Shown here one piece after another: positions 45,890 through 54,913 of a stretch of DNA of 64,000 nucleotides (positions within the stretch are counted from its first letter, which is position 1; every line of letters begins with the position of its first letter). The position numbers were made by a program, and so were the translations under genes. Source of the DNA: an uncultured Sphingomonadaceae bacterium (GTDB taxonomy: Bacteria > Pseudomonadota > Alphaproteobacteria > Sphingomonadales > Sphingomonadaceae). The stretch spans positions 313,501 to 377,500 of the forward strand of contig CANLCX010000001.1 in NCBI GenBank assembly GCA_947489315.1, written 5' to 3'. The notes beneath the pieces are model-generated. The model worked only from the letters and a program-made list of their open reading frames with translations, was not told the DNA's origin and made no database searches.

Positions 45890-47443
45890 ATGACATCATC
45901 CAGAACCCATATCTTCCGCCTGCTTAAATGGGGCCGTACGCTCGCCAAACATGGCGCACTGCGCGACATAGAGGAGCATAAGACCACGCCACCACAGGTA
46001 CGGCGCCTGTTTCGTTTTGCGCGGCTCGGCACCATTCAACCAAAAACGCCAAATTACTCGGCGGCGCTGCAGGCTATCGGTCCTGCCGCTATCAAGCTTG
46101 GTCAGACGCTGGCAACACGGCCTGATATTATTGGGGAAGAGGCAGCTCGTGACCTGTTGGAATTACAGGATAATCTACCTCCAGTATCCTTTGATAGCAT
46201 CAGGAATGAAATTGAGGGCAGTCTCGGAAAGTCTGTCGATGCGCTTTACAGCCATATTGACCCGGAGCCGGTTGGCGCTGCGTCGATCGCGCAGGTGCAC
46301 CGAGCGACGACTATCGAAGGCAAGGATGTCGCGGTCAAAGTGCTGCGCCCTGGCATCATCAAGAAATTCACCGCTGACATAGAAACCTATGAATGGGCAG
46401 CGGCCCAACTGGAAGGGATGGGCGGTGAAGCGAAACGACTCCGTCCGCAACTGGTCATCGCCAATTTCCGCCGCTGGACGATGCGCGAACTGGACCTGCG
46501 CCGGGAAGCGGCCTCGGCCTCTGAGCTGGCCGAGCATATGGCCAATGTCGAGCAGTTCGAGATTCCGAACATTGACTGGGACCGGACCTCGGGCCGCGTA
46601 CTGACGCTGGATTGGGTCGATGGTGTCAAGATTTCTCGTCGCGATGACTTGATAGCGGCTGGCCATGATCTCGATGATATCGCCAACCGGCTGGTCCACA
46701 CCTTCCTGAAACAGGCGATTGAGGCGGGCTATTTCCACGCCGATATGCACCAAGGCAATTTGTTCGTCAAAGCTGATGGCACCATTGTCGCGATCGACTT
46801 TGGCATCATGGGCCGGATCAACAAGAAAGCCCGCTTCTGGCTCGCCGAAATTCTCTATGGGCTGACCACCGGTAATTATAAACGCGTCGCGGAAATCCAT
46901 TTTGAGGCACAATATGTGCCAGACCATCATAGTATGGAAGATTTCGCTACGGCCCTGCGCGCAGTTGGTGAACCAATGCGCGGCAAGCCGGTGAGTGAGC
47001 TTTCGGTGGGTGATATGCTCGACGGCTTATTCGCTATTACCCGCGATTTCGATATGGAAACCCAGCCGCATCTTCTGCTGCTGCAGAAAACCATGGTGAT
47101 GGTCGAAGGCATTGCGACCGACCTTAATCCCGGCATCAATATGTGGGACGCCAGCGGCCCCTATGTGAAAAACTGGATCCGCGGTGAATTGGGGCCAGAG
47201 GCTGCAATTGCCGACCGGATTAACTCAGATATGGATACGCTGTTGATGTTGCCCGACATTGTCCGGCGGCTTGACCAACAGCTGCCGCGCCAAGGCGGAG
47301 CGCCGCCTCCGCCGCCTGTGGCGGATGTGGAGTTGCTGTGGGAGCGCCGCAAGGCTGGCGATGGCGGCGGTTTTTGGCGTTATGCGTTGACGGCTGTTAT
47401 AGCGGCAGCAGCCGGCGCTGGTGCGCTGTCCATTTGGGGGTAA
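45890..47443 (+). CDS. ubiB: UbiB, ubiquinone biosynthesis accessory kinase-like protein
   Basis: UbiB belongs to the ABC1/ADCK atypical kinase family needed for ubiquinone synthesis. The 517-residue protein starts at the ATG at 45890 (an upstream frame overlaps ubiE). It has the KxGQ motif in AIKLGQTLATRPDI near residue 64, the unusual P-loop GAASIAQVHRA near 128, the lysine in AVKVLRPG, the catalytic-loop AGYFHADMHQGNLFV near 283 and the metal-binding DFGIMGRINKKAR. The C-terminus has a hydrophobic anchor (YALTAVIAAAAGAGALSIWG). A proline run (GGAPPPPPVADVE) precedes it. Confidence 0.95.
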   Translation: MTSSRTHIFRLLKWGRTLAKHGALRDIEEHKTTPPQVRRLFRFARLGTIQPKTPNYSAALQAIGPAAIKLGQTLATRPDIIGEEAARDLLELQDNLPPVSFDSIRNEIEGSLGKSVDALYSHIDPEPVGAASIAQVHRATTIEGKDVAVKVLRPGIIKKFTADIETYEWAAAQLEGMGGEAKRLRPQLVIANFRRWTMRELDLRREAASASELAEHMANVEQFEIPNIDWDRTSGRVLTLDWVDGVKISRRDDLIAAGHDLDDIANRLVHTFLKQAIEAGYFHADMHQGNLFVKADGTIVAIDFGIMGRINKKARFWLAEILYGLTTGNYKRVAEIHFEAQYVPDHHSMEDFATALRAVGEPMRGKPVSELSVGDMLDGLFAITRDFDMETQPHLLLLQKTMVMVEGIATDLNPGINMWDASGPYVKNWIRGELGPEAAIADRINSDMDTLLMLPDIVRRLDQQLPRQGGAPPPPPVADVELLWERRKAGDGGGFWRYALTAVIAAAAGAGALSIWG

Positions 47444-47448
47444 GTACA

Positions 47449-47946
47449 ATGGTCTTTCGATTGATGATGATTTTGTCGGTGGCGCTTATGTTCATCAATC
47501 CTGCCGCCGCGCAAACAGACCAATCTATATTCGAGAGATTTGAGGGCGTGTGGACCGCCACTGGCAATAGTTTTGGCCAGCAAGCGCAATCCAAAATGAT
47601 CTGGTCACAGACGCTCAATGGCAAGTTTTACCGGATCGACTATTCTATCGTCTTTGATGCTAGTGGGAACAATGCTTTTACCGGCATAGGTCATTACAAG
47701 CTTTCAACAGAACCGAAAGTAGCAGGCTATTGGGTGGACAATAGCGGTGACCTGCACCCGCTATCGGCAGCGACGGAAGCGGACCGGCTCCTGACCATCT
47801 GGGGTAAGGCAGGAAGCAAAATGGGGCGGACAGAATATCGGCTGTTACCTGACGGCAGTTTGCAAGTGACCGACTGGCAACTGACGACGGAAGGCTGGAA
47901 AATGTTTAATAAAGCCGTATTTCAGAAGCAGTCCGGTGGTCAGTGA
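47449..47946 (+). CDS. Exported protein of unknown function after ubiB
   Basis: From the ATG at 47449, 5 bp after ubiB, the 165-residue product has signal MVFRLMMILSVALMFINPAAAQ. The mature domain reads FERFEGVWTATGNSFGQQAQSKMIWSQTLNGKFYRIDYSIV and LPDGSLQVTDWQLTTEGWKMFNKAVFQ, resembling DUF1579-type lipocalin-like calyx proteins. Likely a periplasmic protein that binds a small molecule, but that is inference. It is probably co-transcribed with ubiB. Confidence 0.72.
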   Translation: MVFRLMMILSVALMFINPAAAQTDQSIFERFEGVWTATGNSFGQQAQSKMIWSQTLNGKFYRIDYSIVFDASGNNAFTGIGHYKLSTEPKVAGYWVDNSGDLHPLSAATEADRLLTIWGKAGSKMGRTEYRLLPDGSLQVTDWQLTTEGWKMFNKAVFQKQSGGQ

Positions 47947-47983
47947 CTAGACTCGATGATCATAGAAGGCCACAAACACAGTC

Positions 47984-49264
47984 ATGACCAAAGCTAAACA
48001 TATCCTGTTGATAATCGGTGGTGGCATTGCGGCCTATAAATCGTCCGAGCTTATCCGCTTGATCAAGAAGTCGGGCATGACCGTGCGCTGTGTGCTGACC
48101 GCATCGGGCGCGCAATTTGTTACGCCGATGACATTGGCGGCGCTTTCCGAAAATGAAGTTCATACGACACTCTGGTCGCTGAAAGACGAAACCGAGATGG
48201 GCCATATTCAATTGTCCCGAGAGGCCGATCTGGTGGTGGTCTGTCCAGCGACGGCCAATTTGCTCGCCAAAATGGCCGGTGGGATTGCCGATGATCTGGC
48301 GACAACTTTGTTGCTGGCAACCGATACGCAGGTGCTTGCCGTGCCAGCGATGAACGTGCGCATGTGGGATCATCCGGCGACCCAGCGCAATATCGAACAA
48401 CTGCGCGCCGATGGCCTGGTCGTGATGCCGCCGGATGAAGGCGATATGGCTTGCGGTGAATTTGGGCCGGGCCGCTTGCCCGAACCGCCAGCGGTGATGG
48501 CCGAGATTTTGCGGCATCTTGGCGGGCCTAATAAATCGTCTGCTCTGATCGGTGAAAATGAGCTGGGCCGCAATCCGCTGGAAGGTCAGCCCGCCTTTGC
48601 GCCCGACCAACATCGCCCGTTGCATGGTAAACATGTGCTGATAACCGCCGGTCCAACGCGTGAGCCGATTGATCCGGTGCGCTATATTGCCAATCGTTCT
48701 TCCGGGCGGCAGGGTTTTGCGATTGCAGCGGCTGCGGCCGAGGCCGGCGCCCAAGTGACCTTGGTCGCTGGACCGGTTCACCTGCCGACCCCTGCGGGCG
48801 TGATGCGGGTTGATGTCGAAACCGCCTTGGAAATGGAAGCGGCCGTGCTGGACGCTTTGCCTTCGGACATAGCGATCATGGTCGCAGCCGTTGCTGACTG
48901 GCGCGCGGATTCGCGCGCGGAGCAGAAAATCAAAAAGCAAAAGAGTGATGCGCTCGCACCGCTCGCACCGCTGGCACTGGTTGAGAATCCCGACATATTG
49001 GCGGGCCTCGCCAAGCATGAACAACGTCCCGGCCTACTCATCGGCTTTGCCGCCGAAACCGAGAAAATCGAAGAACATGCGCGCGCGAAACTGGCCAAAA
49101 AGGGCTGTGATTGGATTGTCGCCAATGATGTGTCCGGAGACGTCATGGGGGGCGCGGAAAATAGCGTGCATATTGTCACCGCCGGTGGCACCGAAATATG
49201 GGAACGCCTTCCCAAGCCAGAAGTCGCCCGGCGACTGGTCGCGAAAATTATCGAAGAGATTTGA
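47984..49264 (+). CDS. coaBC: Phosphopantothenoylcysteine decarboxylase / phosphopantothenate-cysteine ligase
   Basis: CoaBC makes 4'-phosphopantetheine for coenzyme A. The 426-residue protein has the FMN-binding decarboxylase half (KHILLIIGGGIAAYKSSELIRLIKKSG; VCPATANLLAKMAGGIADDLATTLL; AMNVRMWDHPATQRNIEQL) and the CTP-dependent ligase half from about 200 (GKHVLITAGPTREPIDPVRYIANRSSGRQGFAIAAAAAEAGA). It starts 38 bp after the exported-protein gene and precedes dut by 6 bp. Confidence 0.95.
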   Translation: MTKAKHILLIIGGGIAAYKSSELIRLIKKSGMTVRCVLTASGAQFVTPMTLAALSENEVHTTLWSLKDETEMGHIQLSREADLVVVCPATANLLAKMAGGIADDLATTLLLATDTQVLAVPAMNVRMWDHPATQRNIEQLRADGLVVMPPDEGDMACGEFGPGRLPEPPAVMAEILRHLGGPNKSSALIGENELGRNPLEGQPAFAPDQHRPLHGKHVLITAGPTREPIDPVRYIANRSSGRQGFAIAAAAAEAGAQVTLVAGPVHLPTPAGVMRVDVETALEMEAAVLDALPSDIAIMVAAVADWRADSRAEQKIKKQKSDALAPLAPLALVENPDILAGLAKHEQRPGLLIGFAAETEKIEEHARAKLAKKGCDWIVANDVSGDVMGGAENSVHIVTAGGTEIWERLPKPEVARRLVAKIIEEI

Positions 49265-49270
49265 GGAAAT

Positions 49271-49717
49271 ATGTTTGAACCGATTGAGATAGCCGTGAAG
49301 CGGCTCGATGGTGCTGGTGATCTACCTTTGCCAAGTTATGAAACCAGTGGCTCTGCAGGCATGGATGTCCGCGCTGCTGAAGCTGCTTCCATTGCTCCCG
49401 GCAAGCGTGGTCTGATTGGTACTGGCTTTGCCTTTGCGATTCCCGAAGGTTATGAGGTGCAAGTGCGCCCTCGCTCCGGATTGGCTTTGAAAAAAGGCAT
49501 ATCCGTTCTGAATTCGCCCGGGACTATCGACAGCGACTATCGCGGAGAGATAAAAGTGATTCTCGCCAATTTGGGCGAAGAGGAGTTCATCGTCGAACGC
49601 GGTGACCGGATTGCCCAGATTGTCGTGGCGCCAGTGCAACGCGGAAATCTAGTGGAAGTCGATATACTTGATGATACTGCACGCGGTACTGGTGGTTTCG
49701 GTTCCACTGGTGTATAA
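49271..49717 (+). CDS. dut: dUTP diphosphatase
   Basis: Dut hydrolyses dUTP to dUMP, keeping uracil out of DNA and supplying thymidylate synthesis. The 148-residue trimeric enzyme has all the motifs: [56 protein letters not shown] and the C-terminal arm [11 protein letters not shown]. The start follows GAGGAAAT; it is coupled to coaBC with a 6-bp gap, a common pairing. Confidence 0.96.
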   Translation: MFEPIEIAVKRLDGAGDLPLPSYETSGSAGMDVRAAEAASIAPGKRGLIGTGFAFAIPEGYEVQVRPRSGLALKKGISVLNSPGTIDSDYRGEIKVILANLGEEEFIVERGDRIAQIVVAPVQRGNLVEVDILDDTARGTGGFGSTGV

Positions 49718-49752
49718 ATTCGTAATGTTACGCTTTTAGAAAGGAATGCCCC

Positions 49753-50157
49753 ATGATTGACCTTCTTTTTGCCATGGCTCTTGCCACCACCACCACGCAA
49801 GGTGCTGAAGATATATCAGCTATACCAGCAGATTATTCTGCCTTGGAAACGGCGCGATTTAGCAAGCCAATTTACTATATGCAGCGCCATGAAATGGCAG
49901 CAGAACGTGCGGCTAAGAAAGCCAAATGCAAACTGCCAACGGCTGAACAATGGGTCTATGCCAGAATCGAGGCAGCGATATTGGTCACGCCCGATGGCGA
50001 ACTGGCTAAAATTGTACCGGTAGAAAGCGGTTGCCGGGAACTGGAAGTCTATATGGTCAATCATCTCAGCAAATATGGCAGCAAGGCCGGTCCTATAGCG
50101 AGCAATGGCAAAACAACCTGGTATAAAACAGCGATGCATTTCCGCTGGCCTGAATGA
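49753..50157 (+). CDS. Small exported protein, TonB C-terminal-like fold possible
   Basis: A 134-residue product with a weak signal peptide (LLFAMALATTTTQGAE). The body YARIEAAILVTPDGELAKIVPVESGCRELEVYMVNHLSKYGS resembles the alpha/beta C-terminal domain of TonB-type energy transducers, but there is no membrane anchor or proline linker, so it is not TonB. The two cysteines (KCKL, SGCRE) could pair. It overlaps the next gene by 4 bp (ATGA). Confidence 0.65.
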   Translation: MIDLLFAMALATTTTQGAEDISAIPADYSALETARFSKPIYYMQRHEMAAERAAKKAKCKLPTAEQWVYARIEAAILVTPDGELAKIVPVESGCRELEVYMVNHLSKYGSKAGPIASNGKTTWYKTAMHFRWPE

Positions 50158-50936
50158 GCGATCTAACCGACGAACAGCTTGACCGATATGCCCGCCATAT
50201 CGTCCTGAAAGATATTGGCGGCATTGGTCAGAAGAAAATTCTTGGCGCTCATATTCTCATCATCGGGGCCGGCGGCATAGGCTGTCCAGCCATTCAATAT
50301 CTCGCCGCCGCTGGAATCGGCGCGATGACAATTATTGATGACGATATGGTGTCTTTATCCAACCTTCAGCGGCAGGTTCTGTTCACGACAGAGGACATCG
50401 GACAACCAAAAGTAGAAGTTGCAAAAAGGGCCGCACAAAAAATCAATCCGGAAGTCTTAATAAGCATAGTTAATCAAAGGCTTACCGCGCAGCATTTTTC
50501 CGATGATGCTGCAGCATTTTTCGGCCAATTTGATGCCATATTAGATGGCTCTGACAATTATCAGACACGACTTTTGGTGTCTGATTATTCGCTCGCCCAT
50601 CGCGTCCCATTGGTATCCGCCGCTATCGGGCAATTTCAAGGGCAGCTGGGCGTGTTTCGTGGATGGGAAGCGGATAAGCCCTGCTATCGCTGTTTTGTAG
50701 GCGATGCGCTAGACCCGGATGACTGCGACAATTGCTCGGAAGTCGGTGTCCTCGGCGCGATGGTCGGATTAATGGGTAGCTTTGCGGCCATGGAAGCGAT
50801 CCGTGTTGTCACCGGCTTTGGCGAGGATCCGGCTGGAAAGCTGCAGCTATTCGATGGTCTGCGTCCATCCATGCGCAGTCTCAATCTGCCCAAAGACCCT
50901 GGATGCAAAAGCTGCGGTTCGGAAACGACCAGCTAA
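50154..50936 (+). CDS. MoeB/ThiF family adenylyltransferase
   Basis: This E1-like protein adenylates the C-terminal glycine of a small sulfur carrier such as MoaD or ThiS. The 260-residue length matches single-domain MoeB. The frame shows the ATP-site IIGAGGIGCPAIQYLAAAGIG near residue 38, DDDMVSLSNLQRQVLFTTEDIG near 63, the adenylation region ILDGSDNYQTRLLVSDYS, and zinc-binding cysteines CYRC and CKSC. It could serve molybdopterin or thiamine synthesis; no partner is next to it. Confidence 0.87.
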   Translation: MSDLTDEQLDRYARHIVLKDIGGIGQKKILGAHILIIGAGGIGCPAIQYLAAAGIGAMTIIDDDMVSLSNLQRQVLFTTEDIGQPKVEVAKRAAQKINPEVLISIVNQRLTAQHFSDDAAAFFGQFDAILDGSDNYQTRLLVSDYSLAHRVPLVSAAIGQFQGQLGVFRGWEADKPCYRCFVGDALDPDDCDNCSEVGVLGAMVGLMGSFAAMEAIRVVTGFGEDPAGKLQLFDGLRPSMRSLNLPKDPGCKSCGSETTS

Positions 50937-50993
50937 CTTGCGTTGCGGCCTGTAATCCGCAATCAAGACGATACTGTCGAAGGGGATAACGAG

Positions 50994-51404
50994 ATGACAC
51001 TACCGGTAACTGCTTTAACCGCCGCCATTTGCGCTTTGCTGATGATATTCCTGTTGTTCAAGGTGGTCGGCCAACGCTTGCGCACCGAAACCGGCTTTGG
51101 CGCAGGCAGCGATCCGAAAATGGACATGGTACGCGGCTGTCATTCCAACCTCGTCGAAAATGCACCGATAGCGATATTGTTGCTGGCGCTGCTCGAAATG
51201 ACCGACGCCCATCACTGGACCCTGACCGGACTTGCCGGGCTGTTTCTTGTTGCAAGGGTCATCCATATTTATGGCATGTATCAGCATTTCGCTGACAAGA
51301 CGATCAAGTTTCGGCAGTTGGGCGTTATGGGCTCCACTCTATCCATCCTAGCGATGGCGCTTTGGGTGATCTATCTGTTCGTGACGGTCAATCTGTTCAA
51401 TTGA
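50994..51404 (+). CDS. MAPEG family membrane protein
   Basis: From the ATG at 50994 (after AGGGGATAACG) the 136-residue protein has four hydrophobic segments and the family core VVGQRLRTETGFGAGSDPKMDMVRGCHSNLVENAPIAILLLALLEM. MAPEG proteins include membrane glutathione S-transferases and related enzymes, so a glutathione-dependent detoxification role is plausible but unproven. It follows the MoeB-like gene by 57 bp and is convergent with the GFA gene. Confidence 0.85.
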   Translation: MTLPVTALTAAICALLMIFLLFKVVGQRLRTETGFGAGSDPKMDMVRGCHSNLVENAPIAILLLALLEMTDAHHWTLTGLAGLFLVARVIHIYGMYQHFADKTIKFRQLGVMGSTLSILAMALWVIYLFVTVNLFN

Positions 51405-51413
51405 AGTCCTGAT

Positions 51414-51761
51414 CTAGAAACTTGCACCATCAACTTCCCGCACGGGCAAGTGCTGCCAGTCTTTTGGATCAAACATCCGCATATTAATACCCATACGCTC
51501 CGGCGGTGCTGTAAGCGGCGTCCAGTGCGTATGCGAACCGCATATCTTGCAATTCCACAATGTGATCGTTTTGTCGCCCTGCACGCGACCATTTAATATC
51601 TCTCGGTCTGCAACTATTTTCACGGCAGAAGGATCCCAATAGCCTCCCGTCCAGCCGCTTTTGCTGCACCATGAGCAATTGCACTCTATTCTTTCCGCCG
51701 GGGCTGACGGGACGGTGATTTGCACGGCTCCGCAATGACATTGGCCTTTCATTTCAGGCAT
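51414..51761 (-). CDS. GFA (glutathione-dependent formaldehyde-activating-like) protein
   Basis: A 115-residue zinc protein of the GFA/CENP-V fold. The zinc ligands are in GQCHCGAVQITVPSAPAERIECNCSWCSKSG (residues 7-37) and in WNCKICGSHTHW near 70-80. The family name refers to glutathione-dependent formaldehyde handling, but most members are uncharacterised. It overlaps the end of the sirtuin gene by 8 bp on the same strand, so the two are co-transcribed. Confidence 0.85.
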   Translation of the reverse strand: MPEMKGQCHCGAVQITVPSAPAERIECNCSWCSKSGWTGGYWDPSAVKIVADREILNGRVQGDKTITLWNCKICGSHTHWTPLTAPPERMGINMRMFDPKDWQHLPVREVDGASF

Positions 51762-52458
51762 CGTTCAAAATATCCTCCACCCAAGCAGGGACCAGCTCGC
51801 CCGCTCTGCCCATCCGGCTCTCATTGAAATAGAGGCTGCCATCAGATGGATCGAGATTCATCTCCAGCGTCTGCGCCCCATAATGGCCAGCGGATCGCAC
51901 AAAACCAGCTGCGGGATAGACCGCGCCCGATGTGCCAATTGAGACGAACAAATCACATTGCGCTAGGGCCAGTTCGATCCGCTCCATCTGATAGGGCATC
52001 TCGCCGAACCAGACGATATCCGGCCGCAGGGCTGGCTGATGGCAATGCGGGCAGGGTGGTTTCCCGGACAGGCCCTCGATAACTTTAGACCGCTTATCGC
52101 AGGCAAGACAAAGACCGCTCAGCAGCTCGCCATGCATGTGGAGAAGCCGCTTTGATCCCGCACGGTCATGCAGGTCATCGACATTCTGCGTTATCAACAA
52201 TAAATCGCCGCCCCATGCTTCATCCAGCCGCGCCAACGCCTTGTGGGCCGCATTGGGATGCACCGTTTGCAGTTTTGCCCGGCGCTCGTCATAAAATTTC
52301 TGAACTAGGATGGGGTCGCGTTGAAAAGCCTCTGGCGTGGCGACATCCTCGACCCGGTGCCCTTCCCACAGACCATCGGGTCCGCGAAAGGTCGCGACGC
52401 CGCTTTCGGCACTAATTCCCGCTCCGGTAAGGATCACAATATTGTTTATTTCGCGCAT
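51754..52458 (-). CDS. cobB: NAD-dependent protein deacylase (sirtuin, CobB type)
   Basis: From the ATG at 52458 (MREINNIVILTGAG) the 234-residue protein has the NAD-binding GAGISAESGVATFRGPDGLWEG, the catalytic TQNVDDLHDRAG...LHMHGE near residues 98-120, and a zinc ribbon of four cysteines (CLACD, CPHC). The Y...R pair in the acyl pocket (VQKFYDERR) suggests a succinyl/malonyl-type class III sirtuin like E. coli CobB, which needs experimental proof. It is divergent from dapB by 39 bp. Confidence 0.9.
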   Translation of the reverse strand: MREINNIVILTGAGISAESGVATFRGPDGLWEGHRVEDVATPEAFQRDPILVQKFYDERRAKLQTVHPNAAHKALARLDEAWGGDLLLITQNVDDLHDRAGSKRLLHMHGELLSGLCLACDKRSKVIEGLSGKPPCPHCHQPALRPDIVWFGEMPYQMERIELALAQCDLFVSIGTSGAVYPAAGFVRSAGHYGAQTLEMNLDPSDGSLYFNESRMGRAGELVPAWVEDILNDA

Positions 52459-52497
52459 CACGCTATGCCAGCAGCTTCCGTCCAATAATGCAAGCCT

Positions 52498-53244
52498 ATG
52501 GAAACCAAAAACATGACATCAATCGGGATAATCGGCAGCAAGGGTAAAATGGGTCACGCTTTGGTGAATGCCATTGACGAAGCGGGACAAAATCATGCGG
52601 GTGGCGTTGATCAGGATGATGATTTTGCGCGGCTGCTCGCCAATAGCGACGTGTTGGTAGATTTTTCATCTCCATCGGCGCTGGCAGAAAGACTAGACCT
52701 TTGTGTTCAAGCCGGAAAACCGATGGTTATCGGGACCACAGGACTAGAGCCACAGCATCATCTCGCAATTGATAGCGCCGCTGCTATGATTCCTGTGCTG
52801 CAAACCGGCAATACGTCGCTCGGCGTCAATATGCTGGCGGCTTTGGTGCAGGAAGCCGCGGCGCGTCTTGGGGACGACTGGGATATAGAAATTGTCGAAA
52901 TGCATCATCGGCATAAGGTCGATGCACCATCGGGCACGGCGCTTCTTTTAGGGGAAGCGGCAGCGCGGGGGCGAGGTATAGACCTGGCTGACCAAAGCGA
53001 GCGCGGCCGGGATGGCCAGACCGGTGCACGGGGCAACGGCGCGATTGGCTTTGCTTCCTTGCGCGGTGGATCGGTCGCTGGGGATCACCAAGTCATATTT
53101 GCGACCGACGAAGAGCGGATTGAGCTTGGTCATCGTGCGGAAAACCGCATGATCTTTGCGCGCGGTGCGGTCAAAGCTGCGCTATGGCTAAAGGATCAGC
53201 CATCGGGCCGCTATGATATGACCGACATGCTGGGCCTGAAATGA
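52498..53244 (+). CDS. dapB: 4-hydroxy-tetrahydrodipicolinate reductase
   Basis: DapB reduces hydroxytetrahydrodipicolinate in the diaminopimelate/lysine pathway. The 248-residue protein has the nucleotide motif IIGSKGKMG near residue 10, VLVDFSSPSA near 52, the catalytic block EMHHRHKVDAPSGTALLLGEAAA near 140, and the C-terminal FARGAVKAALWLKDQPSGRYDMTDML. nth follows by 10 bp. The pathway links to lysA at 36 kb. Confidence 0.95.
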   Translation: METKNMTSIGIIGSKGKMGHALVNAIDEAGQNHAGGVDQDDDFARLLANSDVLVDFSSPSALAERLDLCVQAGKPMVIGTTGLEPQHHLAIDSAAAMIPVLQTGNTSLGVNMLAALVQEAAARLGDDWDIEIVEMHHRHKVDAPSGTALLLGEAAARGRGIDLADQSERGRDGQTGARGNGAIGFASLRGGSVAGDHQVIFATDEERIELGHRAENRMIFARGAVKAALWLKDQPSGRYDMTDMLGLK

Positions 53245-53254
53245 TCGCGGACAT

Positions 53255-53893
53255 ATGAAAAAAGACGATATTTTCGAGTTTTATTCGCGGCTCGCGGCAG
53301 ACAATCCTTCGCCTGAAACCGAACTGAATTACGGCAATGTCTATCAGTTGGTCGTCGCCGTAGCGCTGTCGGCGCAGTCCACCGATATTGGCGTCAATAA
53401 AGCCACGCGCTTGCTATTTGAAAATGTGAAAACGCCTCAGCAAATGGTCGATCTCGGTGTTGATGGCTTGAAAGAGCATATAAAAACTATCGGCCTGTTC
53501 AACACCAAAGCCAAAAATGTCATTGCCCTGTCTGAAATGTTGATCGCTGACTATGGCGGCGAAGTTCCGGCGGACCGCGATGAGCTCACTAAACTCCCCG
53601 GCGTTGGCCGCAAGACCGCCAATGTCGTGATGAATTGTGCTTTCGGGGCGGAAACCTTTGCTGTTGATACGCATATTTTCCGGGTTGGAAATCGCACCGG
53701 ACTGGCGCCTGGTAAAACGGTGTTGGCGGTTGAGAAGAAACTCGACAAACAAACCCCCGGTCCGTTCCGTGTCCATGCCCATCACTGGTTGATCCTCCAC
53801 GGCCGTTATATCTGCAAGGCGCGCAAGCCAGAATGCTGGCGCTGCCCGCTGGCAGACCTGTGCCGGTTCAAAAAGAAAACGCCTGCGCCCTGA
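53255..53893 (+). CDS. nth: Endonuclease III
   Basis: Nth is a bifunctional glycosylase/AP lyase for oxidised pyrimidines. The 212-residue protein has VVAVALSAQSTDIGVNKAT near residue 32, the helix-hairpin-helix LPGVGRKTANVVMNCAFG near 113 with the catalytic lysine, the aspartate in AVDTHIFRVGNRTGLA, and the [4Fe-4S] cluster ligands CKARKPECWRCPLADLC in the C-x6-C-x2-C-x5-C pattern. It is co-transcribed with dapB. Confidence 0.95.
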   Translation: MKKDDIFEFYSRLAADNPSPETELNYGNVYQLVVAVALSAQSTDIGVNKATRLLFENVKTPQQMVDLGVDGLKEHIKTIGLFNTKAKNVIALSEMLIADYGGEVPADRDELTKLPGVGRKTANVVMNCAFGAETFAVDTHIFRVGNRTGLAPGKTVLAVEKKLDKQTPGPFRVHAHHWLILHGRYICKARKPECWRCPLADLCRFKKKTPAP

Positions 53894-53989
53894 GCCTCCA
53901 TTCGTCTTAAAAATTGTTCAGCTTGCAGAAATCCCCCACGGCCTATTTTCTGAAAATTGATGTGGGGATTGAATGCAAGGAGATACGTT

Positions 53990-54397
53990 ATGAAGTTATT
54001 TGCCCCGATCCTGATCGGTTCCATCCTAGCCGCAACCGGAGCCGCCTATGCTGGCGAGAAACGGTCGAAAGACGATAAATATATCATCGAGAAAGTCGGC
54101 GAGCCGAAAAGCTGCATCAACCGGTCTCAAATCCGCTCGACCGATGTCATTGATGATCAGACCATCGATTTCAAAATGCGCAACGGCGACATTTATCGCA
54201 ACAAGCTGCCAAATAAATGCAGCGGTTTGGGCTTTGAAGAGGCTTTCTCCTATCGCACGTCGACCAATCGCCTATGCAATGTCGATATCATCCGCGTGCT
54301 GGACAACACCGCTGGACGGATAGAAACACGCGCAGCCTGTGGTTTGGGAAAGTTTCAAGAAATCACCAAGACCAAGCGCGAAAAGACCGACGGCTAA
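53990..54397 (+). CDS. Exported DUF6491-like protein
   Basis: From the ATG at 53990, after AAGGAGATACGTT, the 135-residue product has signal MKLFAPILIGSILAATGAAYA. The mature part has SCINRSQIRSTDVIDDQTIDFKMRNGDIYRNKLPNKCSGL, the pattern of DUF6491, small periplasmic proteins of unknown role, with four cysteines likely paired. It is the last gene before the tRNA-Arg array and so probably the last core gene on this side of the element. Confidence 0.75.
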   Translation: MKLFAPILIGSILAATGAAYAGEKRSKDDKYIIEKVGEPKSCINRSQIRSTDVIDDQTIDFKMRNGDIYRNKLPNKCSGLGFEEAFSYRTSTNRLCNVDIIRVLDNTAGRIETRAACGLGKFQEITKTKREKTDG

Positions 54398-54478
54398 ATT
54401 AGCGGGCTATCGACCAAATTAGTGATTGGCAAAGCGGCATGCCCGCTGCTAAGCGCATGTTCGCTAATATAGCACAAC

Positions 54479-54554
<76 letters not shown>

Positions 54555-54657
54555 TAAAAGGAGTAAGCGAAACAACGGCTTGGGCGGGTATTCGGATCGC
54601 CCTTCTACTTGGCCGAAAGTTCGCGTAAGCACTGCGTAAGCAGTAGGAATAAATAGA

Positions 54658-54733
54658 GCACCCGTAGCTCAGCTGGATAGAGTGTCGGCCTCCGAAGGCA
54701 GATGTCAAGTCCAGCGGTGTTTGAGGGTGCTGG
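54658..54733 (+). pseudogene. Degenerate tRNA-Arg(CCG)-like copy 2
   Basis: The acceptor and D arm are intact, and the loop CTCCGAA is kept, but the anticodon stem is damaged (TCGGC opposite GGCAG). The T arm is again lost (CAAGTCCAGCGGTGTTTG), while AGGGTGC pairs with six of the seven acceptor bases, better than in copy 1. It ends TGG rather than CCA and is also 76 nt long. The retained acceptor complementarity in a copy with a bad T arm is unexpected for neutral decay. Confidence 0.75.
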
Positions 54734-54836
54734 AAAAAGGAAGTGACTAAACAATGGCTTGAGCGAATGTCGGGTTCGCTCTTCATGCCAACGAAAATCT
54801 CGCGTAAGCATGACGTAAGCATCTCGCGAACGGTAT

Positions 54837-54913
54837 GCACCCGTAGCTCAGCTGGATAGAGCGCCGCCCTCCGAAGGCGGAGGCCAGAGGTTCGAATCCT
54901 CTCGGGTGCGCCA
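54837..54913 (+). tRNA. tRNA-Arg(CCG)
   Basis: A complete 77-nt tRNA: GCACCCG/CGGGTGC acceptor, D arm GCTCAGCTGGATAGAGC, anticodon arm CCGCC-CTCCGAA-GGCGG with anticodon CCG (arginine), T arm AGAGG-TTCGAAT-CCTCT, discriminator G and encoded CCA. It is the third copy of the 179-bp array and the only functional-looking one. The accessory element begins right after it. Confidence 0.97.

Noticed and set aside
46175-46930. 251-codon frame antisense to ubiB
   Set aside because: Shadow of ubiB; no recognisable domain and no start signal.
47960-49024. 354-codon minus-strand frame antisense to coaBC
   Set aside because: Arises from codon bias of coaBC on the other strand; composition (rich in His, Arg, Gln) is unlike a real protein and there is no ribosome site.
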